Notes under the pieces: generated by a model
The model's database searches: none
What the model was told of the DNA's origin: nothing
The model's input: only the letters and a program-made list of their open reading frames with translations
Source of the DNA: Streptomyces sp. CB00316
GTDB lineage: Bacteria > Actinomycetota > Actinomycetes > Streptomycetales > Streptomycetaceae
Length of the DNA stretch: 64,000 nucleotides
Direction of reading: 5' to 3'
NCBI RefSeq assembly: GCF_001905595.1
Contig: NZ_LIXI01000003.1
Location: 647,626-711,625 of the forward strand
Program-made: the position numbers and the translations under genes
In this document: piece by piece, positions 1-8,861 of the stretch
Layout of the letters: every line of letters starts with the position of its first letter
Position numbering within the stretch: position 1 is the stretch's first letter

Positions 1-1
1 A

Positions 2-688
2 GGTGCGCGGGCGGCCCTCACCTCACTCGACGGCACGGTACGAGGAGTCGCCGACGCGGCTGTGGCCGACGTCCTTCTGGTGCCGACCGCCGAAGGCCTG
101 TACGCGGTCGAGGCGACGGCCCCCGGAGTGGTGGTGGAACCCCTCGTACCGCTGGACCTGACCCGTCCCCTCGCCGCCCTCACCCTGTCCGGCGCCACCG
201 GGACCCTGCTCGCCGACGCGGACGCGAGCACGACCGCCGTACGGCGTGGTCTGCTCGCCGGAGCCGGACTGCTCGCCTCCGAACAGCTCGGGCTCGCCGA
301 GTGGTGCCTCACCGAGACCGTCCGGTACACCCGCGAACGCCACCAGTTCAACCGGCCCGTGGGCTCCTTCCAGTCGCTCAAGCACCGCATGGCGCAGCTC
401 TGGCTGGAGGTCGTCTCGGCCCGCGCCGCCGCCCGCAACGCCGCCGACGCCCTGGCCACCGGCAGTCCCGACGCCCCGCTCGCGGTCGCGGTGGCCCAGG
501 CGTACTGCTCCGGCGTCGCGGTCCACGCCGCCGAGGAGTGCGTCCAGCTCCACGGCGGGATCGGGATGACCTGGGAACACCCGGCGCACCTCTACCTCAA
601 GCGCGCCAAGGCGGACTCGATCGCGTACGGCTCCGCGGGCAGCCATCGCGCGGCCGTCGCGGAACTGGCGGAGCTGCCGGCGCCGTAG
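2..688 (+). CDS. Acyl-CoA dehydrogenase, C-terminal part (truncated by window edge)
   Basis: The frame is open from the first bases of the window, so the true start lies to the left; 228 codons are visible. Near residues 110-120 it carries the family element RHQFNRPVGSFQSLKHRMAQ, then an all-alpha region ending in QLHGGIGMTWEHPAHLYLKRAK, the typical C-terminal helix bundle and FAD/substrate-contacting segment of acyl-CoA dehydrogenases. Members oxidise acyl-CoA thioesters to enoyl-CoA and pass electrons to ETF. The style resembles actinobacterial FadE-type enzymes, but the substrate cannot be inferred. A strong hairpin follows 15 bases after the stop, so this is the last gene of its transcript. 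Confidence 0.9.
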   Translation, partial: GARAALTSLDGTVRGVADAAVADVLLVPTAEGLYAVEATAPGVVVEPLVPLDLTRPLAALTLSGATGTLLADADASTTAVRRGLLAGAGLLASEQLGLAEWCLTETVRYTRERHQFNRPVGSFQSLKHRMAQLWLEVVSARAAARNAADALATGSPDAPLAVAVAQAYCSGVAVHAAEECVQLHGGIGMTWEHPAHLYLKRAKADSIAYGSAGSHRAAVAELAELPAP

Positions 689-702
689 AAGCCGGTCGGG
701 CC

Positions 703-754
703 AAGGCCCTGGTACCCGCGTCTCGCCTGTCGAGGCGGGGTGTACCAGGGCCTT
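703..754 (+). terminator. Rho-independent-type terminator after the acyl-CoA dehydrogenase
   Basis: A perfect 13-bp inverted repeat (703-715 with 742-754) has a further short stem inside its loop and is followed by a few T residues. It separates the acyl-CoA dehydrogenase from the nickel transporter promoter region. Confidence 0.8.
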
Positions 755-769
755 TTACGTGCTGTTTAA

Positions 770-786
770 TTGCATACTGTTCGCAA
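770..786 (+). promoter_or_regulatory. Nur box (nickel-responsive operator) ahead of nikABCDE
   Basis: The sequence is TTGCAT-N5-TCGCAA. The published Streptomyces Nur box is tTGCaa-N5-ttGCAA, so 10 of 12 specified bases match and the spacing is exact. Nur is the nickel-sensing Fur-family repressor that in S. coelicolor controls nikABCDE. The site ends 33 bases before the nikA start, where a bound repressor would block transcription. Promoter hexamers are not clear. Confidence 0.75.
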
Positions 787-819
787 TAACAGTCGATCTT
801 GAACAGGGATGTGCAGAGT

Positions 820-2436
820 ATGACGGCCCGATCGATACGGGGGGCGGTCGCCGCCACGCTGGTGACCGCGCTGTCCCTGACCGCGGCAGCCTGCTCCGAC
901 CCGGACAGCCCCAAGGGTGGTTCCGGAACCGGGACCACCTCGGCCGTCGTCGGCATCGCCTACGAGCCCGAGAGCCTGAGCCCGCTGCTCGGCTACGGCA
1001 AGGACGGCAACTCCAAGATCTTCGACGGGCTGCTCACCCTGGACGAGGAGCTGAAGCTCCAGCCGGCCCTCGCCGCCGCACTGCCCGAGGTCAGCGAAGA
1101 CGGGCTGACGTACACGTACAAGCTGCGTCAGGGCGTGAAGTTCAGCGACGGGAAGGCGTTCGGCGCCAAGGACGTCGTCTTCACCTACCGCACCATCCTC
1201 GACGCGAAGACCAACAACCCCTCGCGCACCGAGCTGGACGCCGTCAAGGACGTCACGTCGAAGGGCGAGGACACCGTCGTCTTCACGCTCAAGTACCCCT
1301 ACGCGCCGTTCGCCCAGCGCACCGTCCTGCCCATCGCCCCCGAGCACATCGCGGGCAGGCAGGACGTCAACACCGGCGCCTTCACCACCCGCCCCGTCGG
1401 CACCGGGCCGTATGTCCTCACCAAGTGGTCCAAGGGCGAGAAGCTCAGCTTCACCGCCAACCCCCACTACTGGGGCGGCGAACCCGAGGTGAAGAAGTTC
1501 ACCATGGCGATCATCAAGGACGACGACGTGCGCGCCACCCGGCTGCGCTCCGGCGACCTGGACGGCGCGATCCTGCCGCCCAACCTGGCCAAGGGATTCG
1601 GAGACGACAAGGGCAAGAAGACCTACGCCGCGAACAGCTACGACTACCGCACGGTGACGCTGCCCACGAACAACAAGGTCGCCGGTGACACCGCCGTGCG
1701 CCGCGCCCTCGATGTGGCGGTCGACCGTCAGACGATGGTCGACGCCATCCTCAACGGCAGCGGCAGGCCCGCCTACGGGCCGGTCCCCACCGACAGCGAG
1801 TGGTTCACCGAGGGCACCGAGCGCGAGCACGACGTCGCCGCCGCGAAGAAGATCCTGGACGAGGCCGGCTGGAAGCCCGGCAGGGACGGCGTCCGCGTGA
1901 AGGGCGGCGTGCGCGCCACGTTCCCCCTCTGGTACCTCAGCGGCGACAAGCTCCGCCAGGAGCACGCCCTCGCCTACGCCTCCGACGCCAAGAAGGCCGG
2001 CATCGACATCCGCACCGAGGCCGGGACCTGGGAGGTCATCCAGCCTCGGATGAAGCACGACGCCGTCCTTGCGGGCGGCGGCTCGCCCGCCGACCCCGAC
2101 TTCGACCAGTACACCCTGCTGAAGTCCTCCCTCGCGGGCGACGGCTTCAACAACATGGCCTGGTACGACAACAAGGCCGTCGACGCGGCGATCGAGGCCG
2201 GCCGCAGGAGCGGGGACAAGGCCGAGCGGAAGAAGGCCTACGACACCGTCCAGCGCGAGCTGGTGAAGAACCCCGGCTACACCTTCCTCACCCACATCGA
2301 CCACCTCTACGTCGTCGACGACCGCTTCGGCCCTCTCACCACCCAGGTCGAGCCGCATGACCACGGGCTGGCGTCCGGCCCCTGGTGGAACGTCGAGGAC
2401 TGGAAGGCCGAGGGCACGGGAGGCACGAAGAAGTGA
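820..2436 (+). CDS. nikA: Nickel-type ABC transporter substrate-binding lipoprotein NikA
   Basis: A 538-residue family 5 (peptide/nickel) solute-binding protein. The N-terminus has a basic stretch, a hydrophobic core and the lipobox LTAAAC near residue 24, so the mature protein should be a lipoprotein on the outer face of the membrane. The rest has the SBP_bac_5 layout, including GTGPYVLTKW and NPHYWGG around residues 195-225. The ATG at 820 was chosen because AGGGA lies about 12 bases upstream; an in-frame TTG at 799 has no ribosome binding site. It is the first gene of a five-gene importer operon behind a Nur box, so nickel is the likely cargo. Family 5 proteins also bind peptides, so specificity rests on the operator. 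Confidence 0.88.
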   Translation: MTARSIRGAVAATLVTALSLTAAACSDPDSPKGGSGTGTTSAVVGIAYEPESLSPLLGYGKDGNSKIFDGLLTLDEELKLQPALAAALPEVSEDGLTYTYKLRQGVKFSDGKAFGAKDVVFTYRTILDAKTNNPSRTELDAVKDVTSKGEDTVVFTLKYPYAPFAQRTVLPIAPEHIAGRQDVNTGAFTTRPVGTGPYVLTKWSKGEKLSFTANPHYWGGEPEVKKFTMAIIKDDDVRATRLRSGDLDGAILPPNLAKGFGDDKGKKTYAANSYDYRTVTLPTNNKVAGDTAVRRALDVAVDRQTMVDAILNGSGRPAYGPVPTDSEWFTEGTEREHDVAAAKKILDEAGWKPGRDGVRVKGGVRATFPLWYLSGDKLRQEHALAYASDAKKAGIDIRTEAGTWEVIQPRMKHDAVLAGGGSPADPDFDQYTLLKSSLAGDGFNNMAWYDNKAVDAAIEAGRRSGDKAERKKAYDTVQRELVKNPGYTFLTHIDHLYVVDDRFGPLTTQVEPHDHGLASGPWWNVEDWKAEGTGGTKK

Positions 2437-3425
2437 GCCCCCGCCTCCCCTGGGGGCCGATGGCACGGATGACGGGACGGCGGGCCCTGTTCGCCGTCCC
2501 GGTCCTCCTCACCGTCACCTTCGGCGTCTTCGCCGTCGCCGCCGCGTCCCCCTTCGACCCCGTCAAGGCGTACGCGGGCACCGCCGGACTCACCGCATCG
2601 CAGGAGAACCTCGACCAGCTCCGGGCCAACCTCGGCGTCGATCAGCCGCTCGTCACCCGCTGGTGGAACTGGCTGACCTCGGCGCTCCAGGGCGACCTCG
2701 GCGACTCCACCGTGATGCGTCAGCCGGTGACCGACGTGATCGTCGAACGCATGGGCTGGTCCGTCCTGCTCGCCGCCTCCGCCTTCCTGATCGCCATCCT
2801 GCTCGGCACCGGACTCGGCGTCCTCGCCGCCCGCAGGCCCGGCGGCTGGCTCGACCGGGCCGTCAGCTCCGCCGCGTACACCCTGGAAGCCGCCCCCGCC
2901 TTCTGGCTCGGCCTCCTCGCGATCTGGCTCTTCGCCCTGAAGCTGGACCTCCTCCCGGCCGGCGGGCTCACCGACGCCGCCAGCGAGACCGTCACCTTCG
3001 GCCAGGTCGCCTCCCACCTGGTGCTCCCGGCCGCGGTGCTCGGGATCTCCCAGCTGCCGTGGTTCTTCCTGTACGTACGCCAAGGGGTCACCGACGCACT
3101 CGCCGAGGACCCGGTGCGCGGGGCGCGCGCCCGCGGGCTGAGCGAGCGCACGGTGCTCCTCGGCCACGCCCTGCGCTCCGGGATGCTGCCGATGCTCACG
3201 CTGATCGGCTCCCGCGTCCCGGAACTCATCACCGGGGCGCTCCTCATCGAGACGGTCTTCAGCTGGCCCGGCATCGCCGCGGCCACCGTGGAGGCCGCCA
3301 CCTCGGTCGACTTCTCCCTGCTCGCAGCGCTCACGGTGCTCGCCACCGCCGCCGTCCTGTTCGGCAACCTGCTCTCCGACCTGCTGTACGGGCTGGCCGA
3401 CCCCCGGGTGGCTTTCGATGGCTGA
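2433..3425 (+). CDS. nikB: Nickel-type ABC transporter permease NikB
   Basis: About 330 residues. It is a DppB/NikB-type inner-membrane permease: an N-terminal membrane helix (MTGRRALFAVPVLLTVTFGVF), a periplasmic segment with NLGVDQPLVTRWWNWL, and five further helices including the coupling region RGARARGLSERTVLLGHALR near residue 230. The GTG at 2433 overlaps the nikA stop in GTGA form. An ATG at 2460 behind a GGGGG run is an alternative start that would still keep the first helix. It pairs with NikC to form the channel, and order and overlaps imply one transcript with nikA. Confidence 0.87.
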   Translation: MSPRLPWGPMARMTGRRALFAVPVLLTVTFGVFAVAAASPFDPVKAYAGTAGLTASQENLDQLRANLGVDQPLVTRWWNWLTSALQGDLGDSTVMRQPVTDVIVERMGWSVLLAASAFLIAILLGTGLGVLAARRPGGWLDRAVSSAAYTLEAAPAFWLGLLAIWLFALKLDLLPAGGLTDAASETVTFGQVASHLVLPAAVLGISQLPWFFLYVRQGVTDALAEDPVRGARARGLSERTVLLGHALRSGMLPMLTLIGSRVPELITGALLIETVFSWPGIAAATVEAATSVDFSLLAALTVLATAAVLFGNLLSDLLYGLADPRVAFDG

Positions 3426-4275
3426 GACCGCGCTCGCCCTCCCGGGCCGCACCACCCGCCGTATCCGTATCGCCACCTCCGCGACCATCGTCGTGGCCGT
3501 CGTGCTCGCCGTCCTGGTCGTGCCGCCGCTGGCCCAGCTCGACCAGCAGGCCGTCGACCTGTCCGACAAGCTCCACCCACCGTCCTGGGCGCACCCCTTC
3601 GGCACCGACGACGTCGGCCGCGACCTGCTGCTGCGCTGTGTCTACGGGCTCCGCGTCTCGCTGCTCGTCGGACTGGTCGCGGCCCTCACCGCCACCGTCA
3701 TCGGCACGGCGATCGGCGCCCTCGCGGCGGCCTTCGGAGGCTGGACCGACCGGATCGTGATGCGGCTCGTCGACACCTTCTCCTCCGTGCCGCACCTGCT
3801 GCTCGGGATCTTCATCGTGGCGATGTTCCGGCCGGGAGTCTGGCCGGTGATCATCTCGGTGGCCCTCACCCACTGGCTCTCCACCGCCCGGATCGTCCGC
3901 TCCGAAGTGCTCTCGCTGCGCTCGCGCCCCTTCATCGACGCGGCCGTCTCCGGTGGCGCCTCGCGGGGCCGGGTCATCGTGCGGCACCTGCTCCCCGGGG
4001 TGCTCCCGCAGGCCGGGCTGGCGGCGGTCCTCATGGTGCCGCACGCCATGTGGCACGAGTCCGCGCTCTCCTTCCTCGGGCTCGGCCTCCCCGCCCACCA
4101 GGCCAGCCTCGGCAACCTCGTCCAGTCCGCGCGCGGTTCGCTGCTCGCGGGGGACTGGTGGCCGACGCTCTTTCCCGGCCTCTTCCTGATCATCCCGACG
4201 CTCGCCCTGGCGGGGATCGCCGGAGCCTGGCGGGACCGGATCAACCCGCGCCGGAAATCGGAGCTGATGCTGTGA
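3418..4275 (+). CDS. nikC: Nickel-type ABC transporter permease NikC
   Basis: 285 residues, the usual DppC/NikC length. The signature HPFGTDDVGRDLLLRCVYGLR near residues 60-80 is typical of the C-type permease of the Opp/Dpp/Nik family. It is followed by several hydrophobic helices and the cytoplasmic loop DAAVSGGASRGRVIVRHLLP, which contacts the ATPases. The ATG at 3418 overlaps the end of nikB by 8 bases, implying translational coupling. With NikB it forms the membrane pore for the substrate delivered by NikA. Confidence 0.88.
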   Translation: MAETALALPGRTTRRIRIATSATIVVAVVLAVLVVPPLAQLDQQAVDLSDKLHPPSWAHPFGTDDVGRDLLLRCVYGLRVSLLVGLVAALTATVIGTAIGALAAAFGGWTDRIVMRLVDTFSSVPHLLLGIFIVAMFRPGVWPVIISVALTHWLSTARIVRSEVLSLRSRPFIDAAVSGGASRGRVIVRHLLPGVLPQAGLAAVLMVPHAMWHESALSFLGLGLPAHQASLGNLVQSARGSLLAGDWWPTLFPGLFLIIPTLALAGIAGAWRDRINPRRKSELML

Positions 4276-5249
4276 ACCGCGCCCACGCCGTCCTCGATGT
4301 CCAGGACCTCTCCGTACGCTTCCGGATGCGCGGCGGCCGGGACATCGCCGCCGTCACCGACGCCCGGTTCTCCGTCGCGCCGGGGGAGTGCCTCGCCCTG
4401 GTCGGCGAGAGCGGCTGCGGCAAGTCGGTGCTCGCCTCCGCCCTGCTCGGCCTCCTCCCCGCCAACGCGCAGACCACCGGCAGCGCGGTGCTCGGCGGGG
4501 ACGTCGACCTGCTGACGGCGGGGGAGCGGACTCTCGCCCGTACGGTACGGGGACGGCGCATCGGCCTCGTACCGCAGAGCCCCGCCGCCCACCTCACGCC
4601 TGTGCGCACCGTCCGCGCCCAACTGGAGGAGACCCTGCGCGAGCTGACGGGTGCGCGCGGGCCCGCCGCCGTACGGGAGGCGGCCGCCCGGGCCTCGTTC
4701 CCGGCCGACCACCTCGACCGATACCCGCACGAGCTCTCCGGCGGCCTCGCCCAGCGCGCCGCCACCGCCCTCGCCCTGATAGGCGACGCGCCGCTGCTCC
4801 TCGCGGACGAGCCGACCACCGGACTCGACCGGGACCTGGTGGAGCGGACCGTCGACGAACTCCGCCGCCACACCGACGAGGGCCGGGCGCTGCTGATCAT
4901 CACCCACGACCTGGCGGCGGCCGAACGGATCGCGGACCGGGTCGCCGTGATGTACGCCGGCCGGATCGTCGAGATCGCCGACGCGGGCTCCTTCTTCGGC
5001 GCACCCGGCCCTCGCCACCCGTACGCCAAAGGGCTGCTGGACGCCCTGCCCGAACGGGACTTCGCCCCCATCCAGGGGATGCCGCCCGAGCTCGGCTCGC
5101 TGCCCGAGGGCTGTGCTTTCGCCGCCCGGTGCGCCCGCGCCGACGCCCGCTGCACCGCCGAACGCCCCGCCTTCGACGGCGGCCTCGCCTGCCACCACGG
5201 GCTGACCGGCAGCCCGCAGTCCCTCACGAAGGCGGCCGCCGATGCTTGA
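4272..5249 (+). CDS. nikD: Nickel-type ABC transporter ATPase NikD
   Basis: 325 residues when started at the GTG at 4272, which overlaps the nikC stop (GTGA). All ATPase motifs are visible: Walker A GESGCGKS near residue 46, a Q-loop (PQSP), signature LSGGLAQR, Walker B LLLADEPTTGLD and the H-loop THD. The C-terminus has the oligopeptide/nickel ATPase extension with clustered cysteines (CAFAARCARADARC), a feature of OppD/NikD-type subunits. It powers the NikBC channel together with NikE. The frame extends upstream inside nikC, but only the 4272 start makes sense. Confidence 0.88.
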   Translation: MNRAHAVLDVQDLSVRFRMRGGRDIAAVTDARFSVAPGECLALVGESGCGKSVLASALLGLLPANAQTTGSAVLGGDVDLLTAGERTLARTVRGRRIGLVPQSPAAHLTPVRTVRAQLEETLRELTGARGPAAVREAAARASFPADHLDRYPHELSGGLAQRAATALALIGDAPLLLADEPTTGLDRDLVERTVDELRRHTDEGRALLIITHDLAAAERIADRVAVMYAGRIVEIADAGSFFGAPGPRHPYAKGLLDALPERDFAPIQGMPPELGSLPEGCAFAARCARADARCTAERPAFDGGLACHHGLTGSPQSLTKAAADA

Positions 5250-5916
5250 GCTGACCCGTATCACCGCCGGGTACGACCGCCGCGCCCCGGTCGTCCGCGA
5301 TGTCTCCCTGAGCGTCGGGCACGGCGAGGCGGTGGGGCTCCTGGGGCCCAGCGGCTGCGGCAAGTCCACCCTGGCCAAGGTCGCCGCCCTCCTGCACCGC
5401 CCGGACGCCGGAACCGTGACCCTCGACGGAACGGTCGTACGCGGCTGGCGGCACCGCGCCCCGCAGGAGCAGCGCACGGCCGTGGGCGTCGTCTTCCAGC
5501 AGCCCCGGCTCTCCGCCGACCCCCGCCTCAGCCTGCGCGAACTGATCGCCCAGCCGCTCCGGTCCACCGGCCGCCGCCGCGAGGTCCCGGCCCGGGTGGC
5601 GGAACTGGCCCCGCTGGTCGGCCTCTCCGAGGAGCTGCTGGAGCGCCGCCCGCACGCGGTGAGCGACGGACAGCTCCAGCGGGCCTGCCTGGCGCGGGCA
5701 CTCGTGCTGCGGCCGGGGCTGCTGATCTGCGACGAGATGACGGCGATGCTCGACGCCTCGACGACGGCCGCCCTGGTCGCCGTGGTGGAGACCTACCGCG
5801 CGGAGTCCGGAGCCGCCCTCCTGGCCGTCGGCCACGACCGGGTCCTCCTGGAACGCTGGTGCGACCGGACGGTCCGGTGGGGCGAGCGGGCCGTGGAGCG
5901 TGTCCCGGCGAGGTGA
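5242..5916 (+). CDS. nikE: Nickel-type ABC transporter ATPase NikE
   Basis: 224 residues, shorter than NikD and without the C-terminal cysteine extension, as in many NikE proteins. Walker A is GPSGCGKST, the signature is a variant VSDGQLQR, Walker B is LLICDEMTAMLD, and the switch histidine is in GHD. The variant signature and the Asp-Glu-Met Walker B recur in nickel and dipeptide second ATPases and do not suggest loss of function. It overlaps nikD by 8 bases and ends the operon. About 250 bases of non-coding DNA follow. Confidence 0.85.
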   Translation: MLELTRITAGYDRRAPVVRDVSLSVGHGEAVGLLGPSGCGKSTLAKVAALLHRPDAGTVTLDGTVVRGWRHRAPQEQRTAVGVVFQQPRLSADPRLSLRELIAQPLRSTGRRREVPARVAELAPLVGLSEELLERRPHAVSDGQLQRACLARALVLRPGLLICDEMTAMLDASTTAALVAVVETYRAESGAALLAVGHDRVLLERWCDRTVRWGERAVERVPAR

Positions 5917-6169
5917 CGGGGGCGGTCAGCGCGTCCCCGGAGGGGATGTACGGAACGCGGTCCACGCGTCCGGCGGCAGCTCGGCGGGTGCGGATCCGCG
6001 GCGGGAAGGCCTGAGAAGCCGCTGACAGCTTATCAAGCGTCGACCGGCGGGCGACGATCACGCCAACGATTGGCAGGTACCTGACGATCTTTGGGAGGTC
6101 GGCCCCATACTCGTCGCGTCCGGCTCACCCCGGGCCCCTCCGCCCGGCCGACCGCTTCTGGGAGCCCCC

Positions 6170-7081
6170 ATGACTGCTCCGTCAGCCCCTTCAGGCCTTT
6201 CGGCTCCGACTCGCCGTCGGGCCCTCACGGTCACTCTCGCCACCGCGGCCGCGGTGGTGGCCGTGCCCGCCGCCGCCGCAGCCTCCCCGGCCGCCACCAC
6301 CCGCCCGCCCCGCCCGCGCCCTCTGCGTCACGCCCACGCGCACAACGACTACCTGCACCCGCGTCCGCTCCACGACGCCCTCGCGCACGGCTTCACCAGC
6401 GTCGAGGCCGACATCTTCCTCGTCGACGGCGAGCTGCTCGTCGCCCACGACCCCGCCGGGCTCGACCCGCGACGCACCCTCGCCGGCCTCTACCTCGAAC
6501 CGTTACGCGCCCTGGTCCGGGCGGGACACGGCAGCGTGCACCCGCACCACCGCCCGCCCCTGCAACTGCTCGTCGACATCAAGGCCGACGGTGTCGCCGC
6601 CTACCGCGAACTCGACCGGCAGCTCGCCCGCTACCGGCCCCTGTTCACCCGTTACCACCACGGCCGGGTCCGCCCCGGTGCGGTCACCGCCGTCATCTCC
6701 GGCGACCGCGCCGCCCGGGCGCCGATGGAGGCCCAGCGCACCCGCCTCGCCTTCTACGACGGACGCCTTGACGACCTCGGTACCGCATCGCCCGCCTCCT
6801 TCACCCCGCTGATCAGCGCGAACTGGACCCAGACCTTCGGCTGGCTCGGTGCCGGGCCCTTCCCCCGCGCCGAGCGCAACCGGCTCCGTACCCTCGTCTC
6901 GACCGCCCACCGCGAGGGCCGCCGCATCCGCTTCTGGGCCACCCCCGACCTGCCGGGACCCGAGCGCGAGGCCGTCTGGAGCGAGCTCCTGGCCGCCGGG
7001 GTCGACCACCTCAACACCGACGACCTGGCCGGGCTCGAACACTTCCTGCGCGCGCGGACGGACGTGGCCCCGACCCCGTAA
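6170..7081 (+). CDS. Secreted glycerophosphodiester phosphodiesterase / PI-PLC-like protein
   Basis: 303 residues. A basic TRRRAL followed by a long Ala/Val-rich stretch and an AASPA-type end gives an export signal, possibly Tat. The mature part begins with HAHNDYLHPRPLHDALAHG and continues VEADIFLVDGELLVAHDPA, the metal- and substrate-binding start of a TIM-barrel phosphodiesterase; this HAHNDY variant belongs to a PI-PLC/GDPD-like branch. The likely role is extracellular phosphodiester hydrolysis, perhaps for phosphate or glycerol scavenging; the substrate is not known. The 253-base region upstream contains a perfect 10-bp palindrome at 6074-6083. No PhoP direct repeats were recognised. Confidence 0.75.
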   Translation: MTAPSAPSGLSAPTRRRALTVTLATAAAVVAVPAAAAASPAATTRPPRPRPLRHAHAHNDYLHPRPLHDALAHGFTSVEADIFLVDGELLVAHDPAGLDPRRTLAGLYLEPLRALVRAGHGSVHPHHRPPLQLLVDIKADGVAAYRELDRQLARYRPLFTRYHHGRVRPGAVTAVISGDRAARAPMEAQRTRLAFYDGRLDDLGTASPASFTPLISANWTQTFGWLGAGPFPRAERNRLRTLVSTAHREGRRIRFWATPDLPGPEREAVWSELLAAGVDHLNTDDLAGLEHFLRARTDVAPTP

Positions 7082-7102
7082 CACAGTGCAGCCCGGGAGT
7101 AC

Positions 7103-7134
7103 CCGTTCGGCGGACACGCCAGTGCGCCGAACGG
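7103..7134 (+). terminator. Hairpin terminator after the phosphodiesterase
   Basis: Perfect 10-bp arms at 7103-7112 and 7125-7134 with a 12-base loop, directly downstream of the phosphodiesterase stop. There is no long T run, as usual in Streptomyces. Confidence 0.65.
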
Positions 7135-7198
7135 CCGCCCCACTGCGCCACACTGGCGGCCGAATGCCGCAAATCCGGCGCGGCGGAGGAGGCTGGCC

Positions 7199-7393
7199 AT
7201 GGTCATTTCGATCTCACTGGTGGTGCTGCTGACGATCCTGGCGGTGATCTTCCTCCGCAGCGGCGGGCTGAAGCTCTCGCATGCGATCGTCTGTGCCCTG
7301 CTGGGCTTCCTGCTGGCCAGTACGAGCATGGCGCCGACCATCCACGACGGGATCGGCGCCACCGCCAACCTGGTCAGCGGCCTGCATCCCTGA
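7199..7393 (+). CDS. Small membrane protein (64 aa), unknown function
   Basis: A 64-residue protein with two hydrophobic segments (about residues 2-20 and 29-46) separated by a short basic linker (RSGGLKL). A strong GGAGGAGG ribosome binding site lies just upstream of the ATG at 7199. Small two-helix proteins of this kind are common in Streptomyces, but I cannot assign a family or function. It stands alone between a terminator and the next gene. Confidence 0.7.
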   Translation: MVISISLVVLLTILAVIFLRSGGLKLSHAIVCALLGFLLASTSMAPTIHDGIGATANLVSGLHP

Positions 7394-7460
7394 TTCCCTC
7401 CGCCGAGCCGCCCAGGCGGGACCGTCCACGCGGTGCCCGGCCATCCCGCACAATGGGCAG

Positions 7461-8237
7461 ATGTCCTTTCCGCCCCCCGGACGGCACTCGGGCGCCGCCC
7501 ACCACGAGTACTGCAACACCGGCCTCTGCTGCCGGTGCCAGATGCGCACCTGGACGACGAAGGCAGGTGGCGAACGGCTCTGCGGGCCGTGCGCGGCCTG
7601 CTGCCAGGAGTGCGGCCGGGCGCCCGCGCCCCACCTGGACGGGCTCGACGGCGGGCTGTGCGCCGAATGCCGCGGCCTCTGCGAGCGCTGCCACGCCCAC
7701 AAGCGGCCCGACGGGTCCTGCGCCTGCGACCGCTGGCGGGAGAACGCCAAGAGCAACCCGCGCGGCTATGTCCTCCAGGCGCTGCCGCAGCAGCTCCTCC
7801 AGGCGCTCGGCGGCCGGGTTCCGAGCACCGTCCACGACCTGATCCACGACGAGCTGGGCCGCAACCGCAGTGCCGGTCTCCTCCGGGAGCGCATCGAACG
7901 CCGCTGGAACCTGCGCTGGGCCCACGCCCTCAACGAGAAGGACGAGGACGGCCGCCGACGCTGGAGCGCCCAGGACATCGCCGAGCAGCTGCTGATGCCC
8001 GGTTCCTGTTCCGACCCCGAGTGCGAGGACGGCCACCTCGCCACGACCGACGCCCCGTGCCCCCGCTGCCGGCAGCCCCTGCACCGCTTCGTCACCTCGG
8101 TCGCCGACCACACCGCGACCCCGGAGCACGCCCACGCGGCGGCGGCCCGGATCCGCCGGGCGATGCTGGAGAACCGCTCGCGCAAGAAGCTCCCGCCGCG
8201 CGGACGGACGAGCGGACAGCGAACAGACGAGCGGTAG
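7461..8237 (+). CDS. Cysteine-rich, zinc-ribbon-type protein of unknown function
   Basis: 258 residues. The first 95 contain about 18 cysteines, many as CxxC pairs (CCRC, CGPC, CQEC, CAEC, CERC), then a helical central region, then another four-cysteine cluster (CSDPEC...CPRC) near residues 180-205 and a basic tail. This suggests several zinc-binding knuckles, so nucleic-acid or protein binding is plausible but not shown. The ATG at 7461 was chosen because coding character begins there and a CACAAT hexamer sits 6 bases upstream, as in leaderless transcripts. The frame extends further left only through a non-coding-looking stretch. No function is assigned. Confidence 0.7.
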   Translation: MSFPPPGRHSGAAHHEYCNTGLCCRCQMRTWTTKAGGERLCGPCAACCQECGRAPAPHLDGLDGGLCAECRGLCERCHAHKRPDGSCACDRWRENAKSNPRGYVLQALPQQLLQALGGRVPSTVHDLIHDELGRNRSAGLLRERIERRWNLRWAHALNEKDEDGRRRWSAQDIAEQLLMPGSCSDPECEDGHLATTDAPCPRCRQPLHRFVTSVADHTATPEHAHAAAARIRRAMLENRSRKKLPPRGRTSGQRTDER

Positions 8238-8391
8238 CGGACAGGCGGCGCTGGAGCGGCGTACGGGGGGTCTTCAACGGCATCGTGGCGGTGCGCGACA
8301 CCGGCTGAGCACCGCGGAAGCACATGGCCGCCGCACAGAAGTGCACTCCACCGCACGTGGTGACCGGTGCGCACGCCCTATGCTCGCGGCC

Positions 8392-8772
8392 ATGGAGCAA
8401 CGGGAAGTCGTGAAGCGCGTGATCGGCATCCTCACAGAGGCGCGCGAAATGCAGCGCCTGCTGGAGGCGGACCTCGAACGGGAAGATCTGGACGCGGGAG
8501 CGGGCGCCGTCACCGCCCTGCTGAACGAGACGATGCCCCACATCGCCATCCCGGACGATTTCTCCGTCGAGGAGGTGGTGACCGTCGTCGGGCGCGAGGT
8601 CGGCGGCGCGGTGGAGCAACTCGTGAGCGCCTTCACGCTCGCTTTCACGATGCTGGCGCAGGTGCACGACTCCGGGCAGACGGACGTCTCGTCGGCCGAT
8701 GTCCTGCAGGACCTGGCGCTGCGGGTCGAGGCCGGCGGGCCCGAGGACGAGGACGACGGTCCAGTGCTCTAG
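8392..8772 (+). CDS. Acidic helical protein of unknown function (126 aa)
   Basis: 126 residues, acidic (Glu/Asp-rich, ending EDEDDGPVL) and predicted mostly helical, with no export signal and no recognised domain. The ATG at 8392 was chosen because TATGCT, a good -10 hexamer, lies 7 bases before it, the arrangement of a leaderless mRNA; an ATG at 8380 is in the same frame. Third-position G/C is high, supporting real coding. Confidence 0.6.
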   Translation: MEQREVVKRVIGILTEAREMQRLLEADLEREDLDAGAGAVTALLNETMPHIAIPDDFSVEEVVTVVGREVGGAVEQLVSAFTLAFTMLAQVHDSGQTDVSSADVLQDLALRVEAGGPEDEDDGPVL

Positions 8773-8861
8773 AGCCTGCGGCGGAGGCTTCCTGCTTTCT
8801 GCGGCGCGCGTGGGCATAGTGGAGGGAGAAGCGTGAATCTCCTCGCGGTACGGAGGCAGCT

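Noticed and set aside
766..2466. 566-codon open frame antisense to nikA
   Set aside because: It is the usual GC-rich shadow. nikA has a lipobox, conserved SBP motifs and operon context, while the antisense product is low-complexity Gly/Val/Arg with no domain.
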